A DNA stretch of 64,000 nucleotides from Choristoneura fumiferana. Its lineage: Eukaryota; Arthropoda; Insecta; Lepidoptera; Tortricidae. A program made the translations under genes and the position numbers. Location of the stretch: NCBI RefSeq assembly GCF_025370935.1, contig NC_133473.1:13790127-13854126 (forward strand). Direction: 5' to 3'. Under the pieces are notes generated by a model. It was not told the DNA's origin and ran no database searches. It worked only from the letters and a program-made list of their open reading frames with translations. Shown here in pieces: positions 53,574 to 63,671 of the stretch. The stretch's first letter is position 1. Each line of letters begins with the position of its first letter.

Positions 53574-53753
53574 AATGAGGGTTTTCACGGAGGCGAAATA
53601 TCGCTAGATGGCGTTAGTATCGTGAGGTCAGTTTGACGTTTGACGTTTGCTCGTGATTGGTTAAATAACTAAATGAGCCAATCGCAAGCAAACGTCAAAC
53701 GTCAAATGGACCCCTCACGATACTAACGCCATCTAGCGATATTTCACCTCATT
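53574..53753. mobile_element. Foldback MITE, 'aatgagggttttc' family, copy 2
   Basis: Arms share aaatatcgctagatggcgtt and agtatcgtgagg with 19765-19954. The left end aatgagggttttcacgg is intact; the right end is shortened to tcacctcatt. The interior has gtttgacgtttgacgtttgc and its inverse. The preceding 53261-53573 has no recognised feature. Confidence 0.75.
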
Positions 53754-53969
53754 ACGAATTGATTATAGGTAACACCTACGTACCAAATTTCAGGTAAGTT
53801 CCACTACTGCTCATCATCTAGGCCCACGTCTCAGCTTTGACAAAAGTTCCTACGGCGGACGTAACTAGTGCCGATTATTTAGTAGTGGATCAAAATTGTC
53901 TTGCAAGATTTGAAACAAACAAAGAAAAAGTAATACTCAAAAATACATTAGTAAAAAAGGTTGTTAAAA

Positions 53970-54532
53970 CTGGCCAAGTGCGAGTCGGACTCGTGCACGA
54001 AGGGTTCCGTACCATCTATACATTCATTAGACATTAGCAAAAAACATAACCCTCCTTCGGGCAGTCGGGTAAAAACGGCAAAAAAATCACGTTTGTTGTA
54101 TGGGATCCCCCTTATTTATTTTACTCTGTTTTTAGTATTTGTTGTTATAGCGGCTACAGTTATATATAATCTGTGAAAATTTCAACTGTCTAACTATCAC
54201 GGTTCATGAGATACAGGTTGGTGACAGACGGACGGACGGACGGACAGCGAAGTCTTAGTAATAGGGTTTCCGTTTTTAACCCCCGACGCAAAAAAGGGGT
54301 TTTATAAGTTTGACCGCTATATGTGTCTGTATGTCTCTGTGTCTGTCTGTCTGTCTGTGGCACCGTAGCTCTTAAACGGGTAGACCGATTTAAATGCAGT
54401 TTTCTTTATTTGATAGCAGGTTTTCTAGCGATGGTTCTTAGACATGTTTTATCAAAAGCTTTGAAGTGACAAAGTCGGGGGGTTTCCAACTATTTGTTGG
54501 TTAGGTACCCTTTGGGTACGGAACCCTAAAAA
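53970..54532 (+). repeat. 'ggccaagtgcgagtcggac' repeat split by a nested repeat
   Basis: Starts ctggccaagtgcgagtcgga, ctcgtgcacgaagggttccg, then aaaaaatcacgtttgttgta, catgagatacaggttggtga, a gacggacg run and ttccgttttt. The terminus cctttgggtacggaacccta lies beyond the nested insert at 54275-54504. A reversed copy is at 60614-61620. The open frame 53837-54037 runs into the repeat and is not a gene. Confidence 0.65.
54275..54504 (+). repeat. 'aacccccgacgc' repeat nested in the preceding repeat
   Basis: Full blocks aacccccgacgcaaaaaagg, gtttgaccgctatatgtgtc, gtggcaccgtagctcttaaa and aaagtcggggggtttccaac, ending tggttag. The host repeat resumes with taccctttgggtacgg. Confidence 0.7.
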
Positions 54533-55169
54533 ATGGCCCCACCATCCATAATAATCAGAATATGTGACGTTCTCAGGCAAAAGGGACCACTTTGCCGCTC
54601 CTGGATTAGAGAAGTAGAAGTTAGCGGTATATACACACGTATCAATTGCTAGGTAGGTAAGTGGCGCAAATGTAGAAAATGCTTTTTGCGTTTCGGTTAC
54701 TGAGGAAGCGTTGTTGTGAAACGCCGGCGACGGCCAGGTTTGCTCTGATTAGGAATTTTCCAGTGAAATTAGTGAAATCCGATGTTGCACGCTAATGCAG
54801 TTCGAAATATTCAAGGGAATTTTATTCGATTACACCTGGGGTTATGTTATGTTTTGTTGTTGTCGACGTTTGATACGACGTCATTAATTAATTGTTATGA
54901 TTTTTTTTAACACGTCTTTAAACATGTGTAAAATGATAATCCTTTTATGAAGTGAAATGTGTTGAACTAATATATTATGCGATTATGGTTTCTTAGTTAC
55001 ATGGATGTGCTTATTATCAGATAAATTCTACTCCTTTATTATTTCGCCATGGAAAGCTCCGTCTTATACCGACGTTACCTATAATATGAACCAAAGCTCG
55101 AGCAAAGAAGTTCAAAGTGCTTGCGTTACGTATGTATTGAACTCCTTATTGAGTAGGTAACTGCAAGTT
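54533..55169. other. Gene-free AT-rich DNA
   Basis: No gene or recognised repeat. Confidence 0.4.
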
Positions 55170-55293
55170 CAGTGCCCTTAGTGTAAGTTTTCGGTTACAA
55201 AATACGTCTCGATCGCGTTCGCGTTAAAATCTCAATTTGTATGGAAACACGAACATCACAAACGTTCCGCTAGAGGCGCTGTTAAGGGTACTG
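55170..55293. mobile_element. Deleted copy of the 'taagttttcggttacaaaat' MITE
   Basis: The left arm is intact (cagtgcccttagtgtaag, gatcgcgttcgcgttaaaat, gaacatcacaaacgttccgc, tagaggcgct). The right arm is reduced to ttaagggtactg, the last 12 bp. It keeps both extreme ends but can no longer fold. Confidence 0.7.
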
Positions 55294-55369
55294 ACCAGTT
55301 TTTAGTCCGTTTACTGAGCTGTGAAGTAAGTCCTAAAAGGAGTAGAAGCCGTGGAAACTTCGACGGACC

Positions 55370-55510
55370 TCAAAGGCGGGCGGAAACCGGAAACGCGGTA
55401 AGGGTTAAAGCGGAGACGACGCCCGTTTCCGCCGGAAGAGCGGCGCCAGGAAGGTAGCTAGAGACAAGATAAATAAAGCGCCGCCATATTGGCAGAAGCC
55501 AATCGATAAA
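55370..55510. promoter_or_regulatory. Promoter-like cluster with ETS and Pho/YY1-type motifs
   Basis: gggcggaaaccggaaacgcg, then gtttccgccggaagagc (with GCCGGAAG), CAGGAAGG and CGCCATATTGGC (55482-55493), followed by aatcgata. It is GC-rich in AT-rich surroundings. Open frames on the minus strand (55370-55620) cross it but carry no domain. Regulatory role is inference. Confidence 0.45.
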
Positions 55511-56605
55511 TCCGTTTGGTTTTGCATGATCGTTACATACGACTTCCGTATCCTGTTTACTTCCAGGGCTTCGGCTATATATAACGCTAGTTGAATACAC
55601 AAAAGGGTCCAATTTTTCATGAAAGCTGCTGAAACTATTGAAACAAAATTTTGATTAAGTACTTCAGTTTTTTTTCAGTTTTATTGTTTTCCTGTTAGAT
55701 AATCACTCGGTTTAGTAGATGATGAGATTTATTAGGATTTAACCACAATTATCCGCTTTAATCGATAAGTATAGGTATGTACAAAAATGTGAACCTCGGC
55801 CACAATGATGGGCTGAGAAAATAATATGGATAGACTATTTACTTAGCCTAATAGAATCCTAAAAACTGTGTTCCCTTTATCATTTATCGAAATAAAGTGG
55901 ATGGGTTCTTCTTGATATTATTGACTGTCATTATCAGTTTTAATGCTGTATAATACTTATGTATTTAATGCGAAATAATTCCATAACGTACGTAGTTCAC
56001 ATTACGCAGTTTATGCTTATTTGAATAACAACAGCCTTACTAAAACTTTGGCCGGTTTTAATTTACTTATCTCAAGTAGAGTTGCGTGGAGCCTAAATTA
56101 TACCAGAAACCGACGAGGAAGGAAACATATTGATATTTGGCGACGTATGCCCGACCGGTTCCGCAAGTGTTATTCCGAAAACGAGATGAGTGGACTTTCC
56201 GAGTCACGTTATTGTGTTCACATCTTGTCCCGCTCATAACAACTTTTTAGGATTCCGCACCTCGACTCGTAAAAGTCGCCGTGCGACCGTTAAACAAAAT
56301 TACGTTCTCACAGCCAAGTCGAACGCGTAATTCTTTCCTAACTGCACGCGGGCTTAACGAAGTCGGAATTTGGAACGGAGATGTAGTTTACCGTCTTTCA
56401 TGAGTTGCAAATGTTGGCAATTACTAGTGCGGTCGATTTCATAGCTCTCGATGAAACATCGCGATCATGACACGCAGTATCGTCGCGATATCTTACCATA
56501 TCAATGGCGGAAATACTCATAGGTATAGTGGATGAGAAATATTACACCGCTAGAAGTGGATTAATTATTTTGATACAAGTAGTGTTACTGGGTTTTGGTT
56601 ATCCT
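55511..56605. other. Gene-free DNA
   Basis: The frame 56021-56239 has no recognised domain. CpG-containing sequence runs 56130-56520 with one CGCCAT-type core (caatggcgg, 56503). No gene called. Confidence 0.4.
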
Positions 56606-56825
56606 TACTGTAATATACCTACTCGTAAATGCGAAAGTATGGTCTGTCTGTCTGTTAATTACCTCTTCACGCTTAACCCCTAACCAATATAAATGAATTT
56701 TAGTTTGAAGATAGTTTGAGACCCTGGGAAGAACACAGGGTGGTTATTAGCCCGGAAAATAGCGTAGTTCCCGCGGGACTGCGATAAACGTATTCTTGGC
56801 AGACAAAGTCGCGGTCAAAAGCTAG
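56606..56825 (+). mobile_element. Helitron-like non-autonomous element
   Basis: Starts tactgtaatatacctactcg, then taaatgcgaaagtatggtct, gtctgtctg, agtttgagaccctgggaaga, tagttcccgcgggact and ends aaagtcgcggtcaaaagctag. The 3' hairpin is weakened, but CTAG is kept. Confidence 0.6.
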
Positions 56826-57357
56826 TAATATATTTAAAATTCTATTGAGTTACAGGAAGTAAATTGATATAAACCTACTAAGATGAAACTTATTTATTTA
56901 GAGAGTTGTAATGATATGTAAGATTGACTTCCTTGAACCATTGATGTAATTAAGTAATTATGGATTGACTTTCTAGTGACCTCCAAACTTGTATTGAATT
57001 CTATGAAGGACCCCTAAACTTTTAATTACTTCGTACTTGTACGCTGTTTATCTATCGGTAATGTGAAGGTCAAACAGAACTTGCGTCTAGACTCAACATT
57101 TTGTAGGTTTCGTATTCAAGATGAATGCGAAATGTACGGTAATTGATGCTAATTGTGAACTGCGAGAAATGCTTGGGAGGATCAATAGTTGACTGTGACG
57201 TGACGTACTAAGTAAATATGGGTGGGAGTCTAAGAGTCAGTATACAAGCGGTTCGGCCATATTAGCTTCCGTAATTGCTTCCGAAAATTGCTTATTGCTT
57301 CTTGATTCCATAGGCTAAATCATTTCGGTAAATATTATTCTATAGGTAATTTTAAGG
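56826..57357. other. Gene-free AT-rich DNA
   Basis: No gene or recognised repeat. Confidence 0.4.
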
Positions 57358-57638
57358 TAGTCGTATGGTAGCTTAGTGGTTTGACCGTTGGAAACATAAG
57401 TGGATAGTCGTGGGCTCATGCCCGGACTCGCTTTTTGAGTTTTTCAGAATTTAAGTAAGTGCGAAATTTCATTTGAAATTTATTCTCACCTTTACAATAA
57501 AGGCAAACATCGGAAACTTGCACACCTGCGAAGAAACTCAATGGTGTGTGTGAAGCTCCCAATACGCACTGAGCCCGCGCGGGAATTGCTGCCCATTGGG
57601 TCATTTAGAGAGAAGGGCTGTGCCCTGCGGTGGGATTT
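57358..57638 (+). mobile_element. tRNA-derived SINE, family 3
   Basis: The head tatggtagcttagtggtttg is A-box-like; the B box is decayed (gtgggctcatgcccggactc). The body contains ggaaacttgcacacctgcga, agaaactcaatggtgtgtgt, acgcactgagcccgcg and ends agggctgtgccctgcggtgg. The end block is shared, inverted, with fragments at 44885-44920 and 59410-59465. Short frames on both strands are shadows. Confidence 0.65.
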
Positions 57639-58295
57639 AGGTAAACAGACCGAAGAGATTGATAATTATGACCATAACTTGTTGCTACGAGTAGGGTCCA
57701 TGTATGTAACATGTAACAAATGTTCCCTGCACCCAATAGAAACAAATTTAAACTCCATAAGCTTTTCGATTCCATAAACTATCTGCATTCATAATCTTAA
57801 TGTTCCAAAATCCTCATTTGAAGAAATTGACATTCAAATCAAACTTCACAAATCAACGAATAACATCTAGGGTAATTCCAGGATAGATGCCCCAGTGGGA
57901 TAGATGCCTCGATTTTAATTTCAGCTAGTTGCAGAACTGTGGGACTAAAATTCCACCACATAACATAATAGCAAGCACCTTCCCCGCAAACCTCGGTGCT
58001 GCTGCCATCGTGAGCAAGAGTGCACGCGTTTCGTCATAAAGTGCCAAAACCTTCCGCGGCGGGACCTCAGAGAGCGTGGAAATTATATTCGTAAGTATTT
58101 GTGTTCGAATAACTTTTGACTCGCTTATAATTTCTGTCTTTCATTAATTGATTACTTAGCACTGAAGCTTAGAGTACATGGATTAATATGTTTTTTTTTG
58201 TCATTTTATCATTACTTTATTTAGTACCTAAAAGGGCATCTATCCTCAACTTGTTTTAAATATAGAATAATTTTGTTGCAGAGGGGCGGTAGATG

Positions 58296-58385
58296 CAGGT
58301 CCCTTCCAACCGAAGCAACTGGAGGTATATGAGGGAGGCCTATGCCCAACAGTGAACGTCCTACGGCCGATATGATGTTATTGAT
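58296..58385 (+). repeat. LINE 3'-end fragment
   Basis: cccttccaaccgaagcaact, ggaggtatatgagggaggcc, tatgcccaacagtgaacgtc and ctacggccgatatgatg match the usual terminal segment of lepidopteran LINE ORFs (VGG.P MPNSERPTAD style). Confidence 0.55.
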
Positions 58386-58414
58386 ACGGCCAAAATGCCT
58401 CATAAATAATATAA

Positions 58415-58560
58415 GAGAAAACAGGGCGAAGTAGTAGCATGCAAGCAGCTTTCGAGGAAATGAAGAAGGAAGAAAAAGGAGTCAACAATATTTTGATTTT
58501 GGCTATCGCCATAACATGGAATACCGCCTACGGTTTTACCTCAAATTATACGACGAACCG
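58415..58560 (+). pseudogene. pogo/CENP-B-like HTH relic
   Basis: The frame before and after the ATG at 58439 reads RKTGRSSSMQAAFEEMKKEE and KGVNN. It has the spacing of the HTH_psq start in pogo transposases: RKT.R..W, then an M-Q-A-A helix and a G-x-N turn. After NN the match continues one frame over (FDFGYRHNMEYRLRFYLK). A frameshift and a nested repeat end it. The listed frame to 58702 runs into the repeat. Confidence 0.4.
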
Positions 58561-59345
58561 AACCATGAAAATATGCTTCTACCAGTCTGAAGTCGGTGCC
58601 TCAGCACGAGCCAGCAGGAGTGGACCTATAATCGTCTACCTTACCTACAACTATACGAGTATATTGGGCTTCAATTCAATCAATCCTGCTGGCTCGTGCT
58701 GAGGCACCGACCTTCAGACTGGTAGAAAATTATTTCCATGGTTTTTTGTAGTCGGTTCTATTTTTTGTTATAATTTTTTTTTCACGCTTTTTACTGTAAA
58801 AGATCTAAGATACAATAGTTTAATGTCAACTGCTCGTCACCTTTTACGAAAAATTGCTTTTTCCGATGCAGAAACGTTCATTATTGATGAGTCCTGGTGC
58901 TTCATCACCAGTTCCATTTCACCATATGAATTACGATGAGCTTAAATTGCTTAGCCACTGAGTTAAAGTAATTGAAATTCAACCCGTGAAGTACTTGTTA
59001 TTGAGTAGTCGCCCCATTGGTCAAATTTAGTCTTCATCATCAGTTCCACTTCACCAAATGATGATTTTCAAGAGCAAATGCACGAGTTACTCCTGAATAT
59101 ATCGAAATTACCATAAGCGTTCCTACAATATTTTAAGAGTTCCCTAGATTTCCTTAATAGGATTCAATTATCAGATCCTGATTTGGTGCTTATGAGACCT
59201 AATTGAAAGCATTCCTAGACGAACGAAAAAAAAAATTTCAAATCGGCTCATAAATGACGGAGTTCTGAGGTAACAAACATAAAAATGATGATGATGATGA
59301 TGAAACATAAAAAAAATTACAACCGAATTGATAACCTCCTTTTTT
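58560..59345. repeat. Foldback-headed interspersed repeat, copy 2
   Basis: Same order as 50409-51190: foldback (tctgaagtcggtgcctcagc, acgagccagcagga), cacgctttttactgtaaaag, caactgctcgtcacctttta, ccgtgaagtacttgttattg, gacggagttctgaggtaaca. It ends ttgataacctccttttttga. A gatgatgatga microsatellite has grown inside (59287-59302). Confidence 0.75.
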
Positions 59346-59397
59346 GAATTCGGTTAAAAACTTGTATTTAGTGTGGTTCTCTTGTATTTGCAAATAC

Positions 59398-59465
59398 AAA
59401 ATCATCATCATCATCATCATCCCAGCCTATATACGTCCCACTGCTGGGCACAGGCCTCCTCTCAG
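59398..59465 (-). repeat. SINE/LINE tail fragment with catcat microsatellite
   Basis: aaatcatcatcatcatcatc followed by ccactgctgggcacaggcct, the reversed tail of the family 3 SINE. Confidence 0.55.
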
Positions 59466-59791
59466 AACAAGAGGGCAAAATAAAAAATACAAAATAAAAA
59501 CTGATAATGTTCAATTTAGCTTGTTTGATTTTAAAGGGCATCTATCCTCTAACCCGTTTTTGCTGCCGAGTCGTCTATGCACGGTATCTATCCCATTCTT
59601 AAGGGGTCAAAAAAAGTACGATTTAGGTACACGAAATCTATACGACATGTGCCAAAACAAGTACAGTAAAATATTATATTAAGGATCATAGTTAACATGC
59701 GCATTGGACGCATTGCTATAAAATGATGAATTATTGAGTAATAAAGCTTTTTAAAAAAGTGGGGCATCTATCCTATATCGGTCGCCCTTTA

Positions 59792-60613
59792 GTTGAATGG
59801 TTTTTGTTTTGTCGTGTACGAATATTTTTTAGCCCCCGACGCAAAAAGAGGGGTGTTATACTCGTTGCTGACGCGATTAGCTTCGATGGAAAAATAGGTA
59901 ATAACACTTTAATTGTTACTTTTTATACACCTATCACACTATTATCGCTCGAGATGTTCAAAAGTAGGGACTTATTTTAAATAGTTATCAATGAATCCGT
60001 TCAATCTTCGACTTAACTTAATGTTAATGTAAAATGTAATCAGCTGTATGTATACCTACTTACCCTTTTCTTCCTACTTACACACTCATTCTGACAGTTA
60101 ATTGCTTAAGTTGAAATGTTTTTAGTGAATAGAACCTTGAAAGTTCAATTTCCGACATTCGACTACAAGAAAATCATGAGTAGGCGCAGCTGAAAAACCA
60201 ACCAATTTTCCAATGGAACCAGGAAATTTAACTTACTCAACCTTTCATTAAATGTTAGGTATATGGCTTGATTTCCCGATTTATTCGTAATCTGAGTTAC
60301 TTTCGTAAATGTGCGTTTAAAAAAAAGTACTAGTTTGTCCCCATTTTTTCATACAAAATTTTATGAGTCAGTTTTGTTACGCCCATACTGAGTGTATGAA
60401 GAAAACGTCGCAAAACTGAAATTTTATCGGAATCGATTGTGCTCTTGATTCTGAGTAGGAAAAAACCATATTATTGCCAAAATTTAAAAAAAACGCCTAA
60501 ATAATGAAAAAGATTTTTCTGAAAAACAGAAAAAGAAATGAAGTCATCATCATCATCTTATTTTGGCCTATAGACGTTTCCTCAGGTCTAAAAAATCTTA
60601 TATTTTTACGTCT
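59792..60613. other. Gene-free DNA
   Basis: A stub of the 'cccgacgcaaaaagagg' repeat is at 59829-59862. 60340-60420 shares the gtcagttttgt block with 21240-21310. The frame 60504-60734 enters the next repeat and is not a gene. Confidence 0.4.
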
Positions 60614-61620
60614 GTTTTTAGGGTTCCGTACCCAAAGGGTAAAAATGGTTAAATTAGTAATAGTACTAAGACTCCGCTGTCCGTCCGTCCGTCCGTCTGT
60701 CAACAGGCTCTCTCTCATGAACCGTGATAGCTAGACAGTTGAAATATATATTTGTATGGGAGCCTACAACAAACGTGATTTTTTTGCTGTGTTTTGCTCG
60801 ATAGGTAGATGATTGAAATATTCATAGAATATTTAGTCACATATTCACTTAAAAATAAATAAACTTCACCTCGTCCCTCCACGAGTTCCGTGGAATGCTC
60901 GGGTTCGTTATTTTTCAGTACTCGGGTACCACTTTGGAGGTGTAACGATGAATGTGTTTCACTTATTATTAGCCTTTACCTACGTAAATATGATCATGTT
61001 TCTTATTTTCGATCACAGCTCAAGTGGCTCCCCATCCGCTTTTGCCGAAACTCTCACATTCTCTATCTTCTCTACGGCATTTTTTTACTCTACTCGCTAC
61101 CTCAAAGAGCGATTTAGCTATGTTACTTCTGTTCGTTGCTCTCAGAACTTTCTCCTTACTGTCCCTCTTTCAAAGTCTAAATTCTACGTTTATTCTTATA
61201 CTGTCCAGGCCACTCGGTTGTGGAACTCCCTGCCGATAGACTTATTTATGAGTATGTTGTTAATGTTGTTATGTATCTATTTGGATTTGTTGTGTATGTG
61301 TAATGTATAAATGGTTATGTATGTAAATTCACCACCTGCTAAAATTTATTCCTTACTTCTCCATCCATTTCCTTGTAAAGGTTGCCTGGAAGAGATCGCT
61401 CTGAAGCGATAAGGCCGCCTATAATTGCTTACCTCAAAAAGTCTCTATGTATATACCTGTTTTCTGTACTGCTTGCTGTGTTAGTGTGCAATAAAGAGTT
61501 ATTGTATTGTATTAAATTAAAATACAACAAACGTGTTTTTTGCTAATGTCTATGTTGTATAGATAAGGTAAGGTACGCAACCCTTCGAGCGCGAGTCCGA
61601 CTCGCACTTAGCCGGTTTTT
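60614..61620 (-). repeat. 'ggccaagtgcgagtcggac' repeat split by a LINE
   Basis: Reading minus, it starts aaccggctaagtgcgagtcg (61600s) and ends with the family terminus cctttgggtacggaacccta near 60620. It matches the copy at 53970-54532. The LINE fragment at 60789-61523 separates its two halves. Confidence 0.65.
60789..61523 (+). mobile_element. 5'-truncated LINE (Jockey/CR1-like) with target duplication
   Basis: The plus strand carries the RT C-terminal tail (LFFSTRVPLWRCNDECVSL, LKWLPIRFCRNSHILYLLYG, then in another frame YLKERFSYVTS and YTVQATRLWNSLPIDL). The 3' untranslated part has ggttgcctggaagagatcgc, tctgaagcgataaggccgcc and aataaagagttattgtattg. Both sides carry acaacaaacgtg followed by ttttttgct (60766-60788 and 61524-61544), a target duplication of about 21 bp with two extra bases on the left. 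One frameshift makes the coding part dead. Confidence 0.75.
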
Positions 61621-61699
61621 CTATGTCAGTATGTAACTATCGAAAATTACCCCACACTGAGTACATTTTACTTAGGCGAGGACTGGATAGCTACAAATT

Positions 61700-61852
61700 A
61701 AGATTGGTTTTTTGGAATCTTTTTGTATTTTTTATTTCAATTCCAAATTTTTACTTTTACGGTCATCGGTCATCGGGAATCGAACCCAGGTCCTCGGTAT
61801 TTCGTACCGCGTGCTATACCGCTACACCACTGTTGGCCAACAGTGATGATTT
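61700..61852 (-). mobile_element. SINE family 1, internally deleted, with 16-bp target duplication
   Basis: Perfect tggatagctacaaatt flanks it at 61684-61699 and 61853-61868. On the minus strand: leader gatgatttt reversed, head gtggtgtagcggtatagcac, B box gggttcgattccc, then a jump to gatgaccgtaaaagtaaaaa and the tail ending aaccaatctt. The deletion removes the ctggtttttctgtgcatc body. The perfect duplication fixes the family's 3' end. Confidence 0.8.
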
Positions 61853-61868
61853 TGGATAGCTACAAATT

Positions 61869-63618
61869 TATACGGAATACTCGGTGCGCTACTCTGCGCT
61901 GACTCGCACTTGGCCCGTTTTTTTGAACATTCATTGTGAAAAATTGGCTTAAAAATCATAAGTTCGAGTGGTCAATGAAATATTTTAACACTAATGAAAA
62001 TCACTCTAACACTTAGGTACATACTTACGGGCTTTACTCAACGGAAGTCCTTATAATGAACTACCTTTTACCTTACTCCACCGTTACCAGATGAGTAAGA
62101 CTGCTACGTCTGTGCGACACTTACGTAGATTTTTCATGAACTCACGCAGCTGTCTTAAAAAAGGTCAAGGTGAATGGTTGTAACTGTTCATAGACTGACT
62201 AAATAATCTCAAACACTATTATTTTCTATATTACTTATGTCGATGTCGTCGTAAAGTGTTGTGATAATTTTAAATCTAAAGTTCCTCGATATTATATTTT
62301 CCCTATAACATCTACCCTTCACTTCAAACAACTCGAGTTTCATTACCACCCAAAGGAACAAGTGGCGGTATATGACGTCGTCTTATTTTCATCTTCACCT
62401 TCATTAATATGCAGATGAAGCCGCTATGAATATTATGAATATGTATGCGTAGAGAGAGACCTCCACGACCGCTCTAGAGGTCAATGTCAGCTGAACACGA
62501 CCAATTTAATAAAGACCTGTAACGCACCGCTCGTTTTCCTTTTCTCTCTGTTCTTTGATCCAGCGGTGAGGGGCGCAGAAGCTCAAGTTATACTAGCTGC
62601 TTTATTGACAGTAGACTACCGGTTCCGCTTGGTGAATGTTTGTAATATTTAGGTATATTCAGTAGGTTGTTAAACGTGCCCTTTTCAATGTTATGATTAT
62701 CATATTGAAGGCCTTTTCTAAGAATGCTTCTTGACAATAATAGCGAAGATTGGATAAAGTAATACATAATAATATTACTTATGTAGGTATATAAGAAAGG
62801 GCACATTATTCATGGGTAGATTGAGTTGCCTTAATAGAGCCCAAACGGACGTAATTATTTGAGCTGTGATAACGTATTAAATGAGTCCTAGATTCATGAA
62901 CATTATTTTAGTCATAATAATTGTTATATTTTGATGCAGTACCTAATGATCACATTATTCAATTAAACATAATAATTAAATATTACAAAATAAAGAAGCA
63001 AACATCAGCAAGAAAAGGTGTGTAGTATTGGTATGGTAAGAACATCTATTTTCCTCTGACTAGAAAAAAAAGAAAAGGCAAGTACCTACGCACACAAGTG
63101 CAACCTAACTTCGCTAAGCTAACCAATTGACTAGTTAGTCAAGCTACTTACACGCGATTGAACCGACACGTACCTAGTTTAACTCAGCTTATACAACTTT
63201 AACTCTTTCCAGAATAATGTTTACTTTTTATTTCATCTGCGTTTAACCCTTAGATATGCAGTAAATTTTACTGATTCCAAACATGTATATAACTCACTAT
63301 CTTAAAAAAATGTCGCTTAGTCAATTTCTCCTCTCAAGCATCGGTATGGTACCTGTCTTAGTTTTAGGTGGTACATTTTGGAGCCAAAATAAACTTTTCT
63401 TTCTTTCTTTCTTTCTTTCTTTCAAAAATGATACCACAGGTTTTTTTCATTTTCTCAAAAAAGAACTACTGTTTTAATTGGTTTTATTACAAGACTGTAT
63501 CTACCTTATTCTGTTTTGAAAGCAGAATACAATTTTAACACAATTTGCATGAAGTAAGTATCAAAATTGATACCATAGCGTCAAAAAATAAAATGAAAAT
63601 TGAACTTTTACCCTGATT
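61869..63618. other. Gene-free AT-rich DNA
   Basis: 61869-61925 has a second partial start of the 'cgcacttggcc' repeat (ctgactcgcacttggcccgt). 63396-63422 is a (CTTT)n run. No gene seen; frames 61623-61859 and 62588-62806 lack domains. Confidence 0.45.
63396..63422. repeat. (CTTT)n microsatellite
   Basis: Uninterrupted cttt units. Confidence 0.9.
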
Positions 63619-63659
63619 TTAAATGATATTGTAACGGATAACTCACGTCTTAAACCGAG
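63619..63659 (-). mobile_element. Short foldback retroposon, copy 3, truncated to 41 bp
   Basis: ttaaatgatattgtaacgga then taactcacgtcttaaaccga is the left end of the family. It is flanked by tttaccctgatt at 63607-63618 and 63660-63671. A third tttaccctgatt nearby (63684) means the target had its own tandem copies, so the duplication is a little less certain here. Confidence 0.6.
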
Positions 63660-63671
63660 TTTACCCTGATT

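Larger units (their letters stand above)
57870..59789. mobile_element. pogo-like DNA transposon relic with nested repeat
   Basis: Ends share an inverted block, ggatagatgcccc, 13 bp inside gggtaattcca on the left and further inside on the right; TA flanks both (57868-57869 and 59790-59791). The same motif recurs subterminally: ggatagatgcc (57902), ggcatctatcc reversed (58236 and 59538), and atctatccc (59586). A short frame near 58415 resembles the pogo/CENP-B HTH. The repeat 58560-59345 has inserted into it. TA targets and the HTH point to pogo; the catalytic domain is gone. Confidence 0.5.

Noticed and set aside
55370..55620. Minus-strand frames of 71 and 80 residues as a gene
   Set aside because: They overlap in different frames across a GC-rich patch and show no domain; the motif content argues for regulatory DNA instead.
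60948..61310. 120-residue frame as an independent host gene
   Set aside because: Its C-terminal half (RLWNSLP) and neighbouring frame are a LINE pol tail, and the insert has a LINE 3' end and target duplication.
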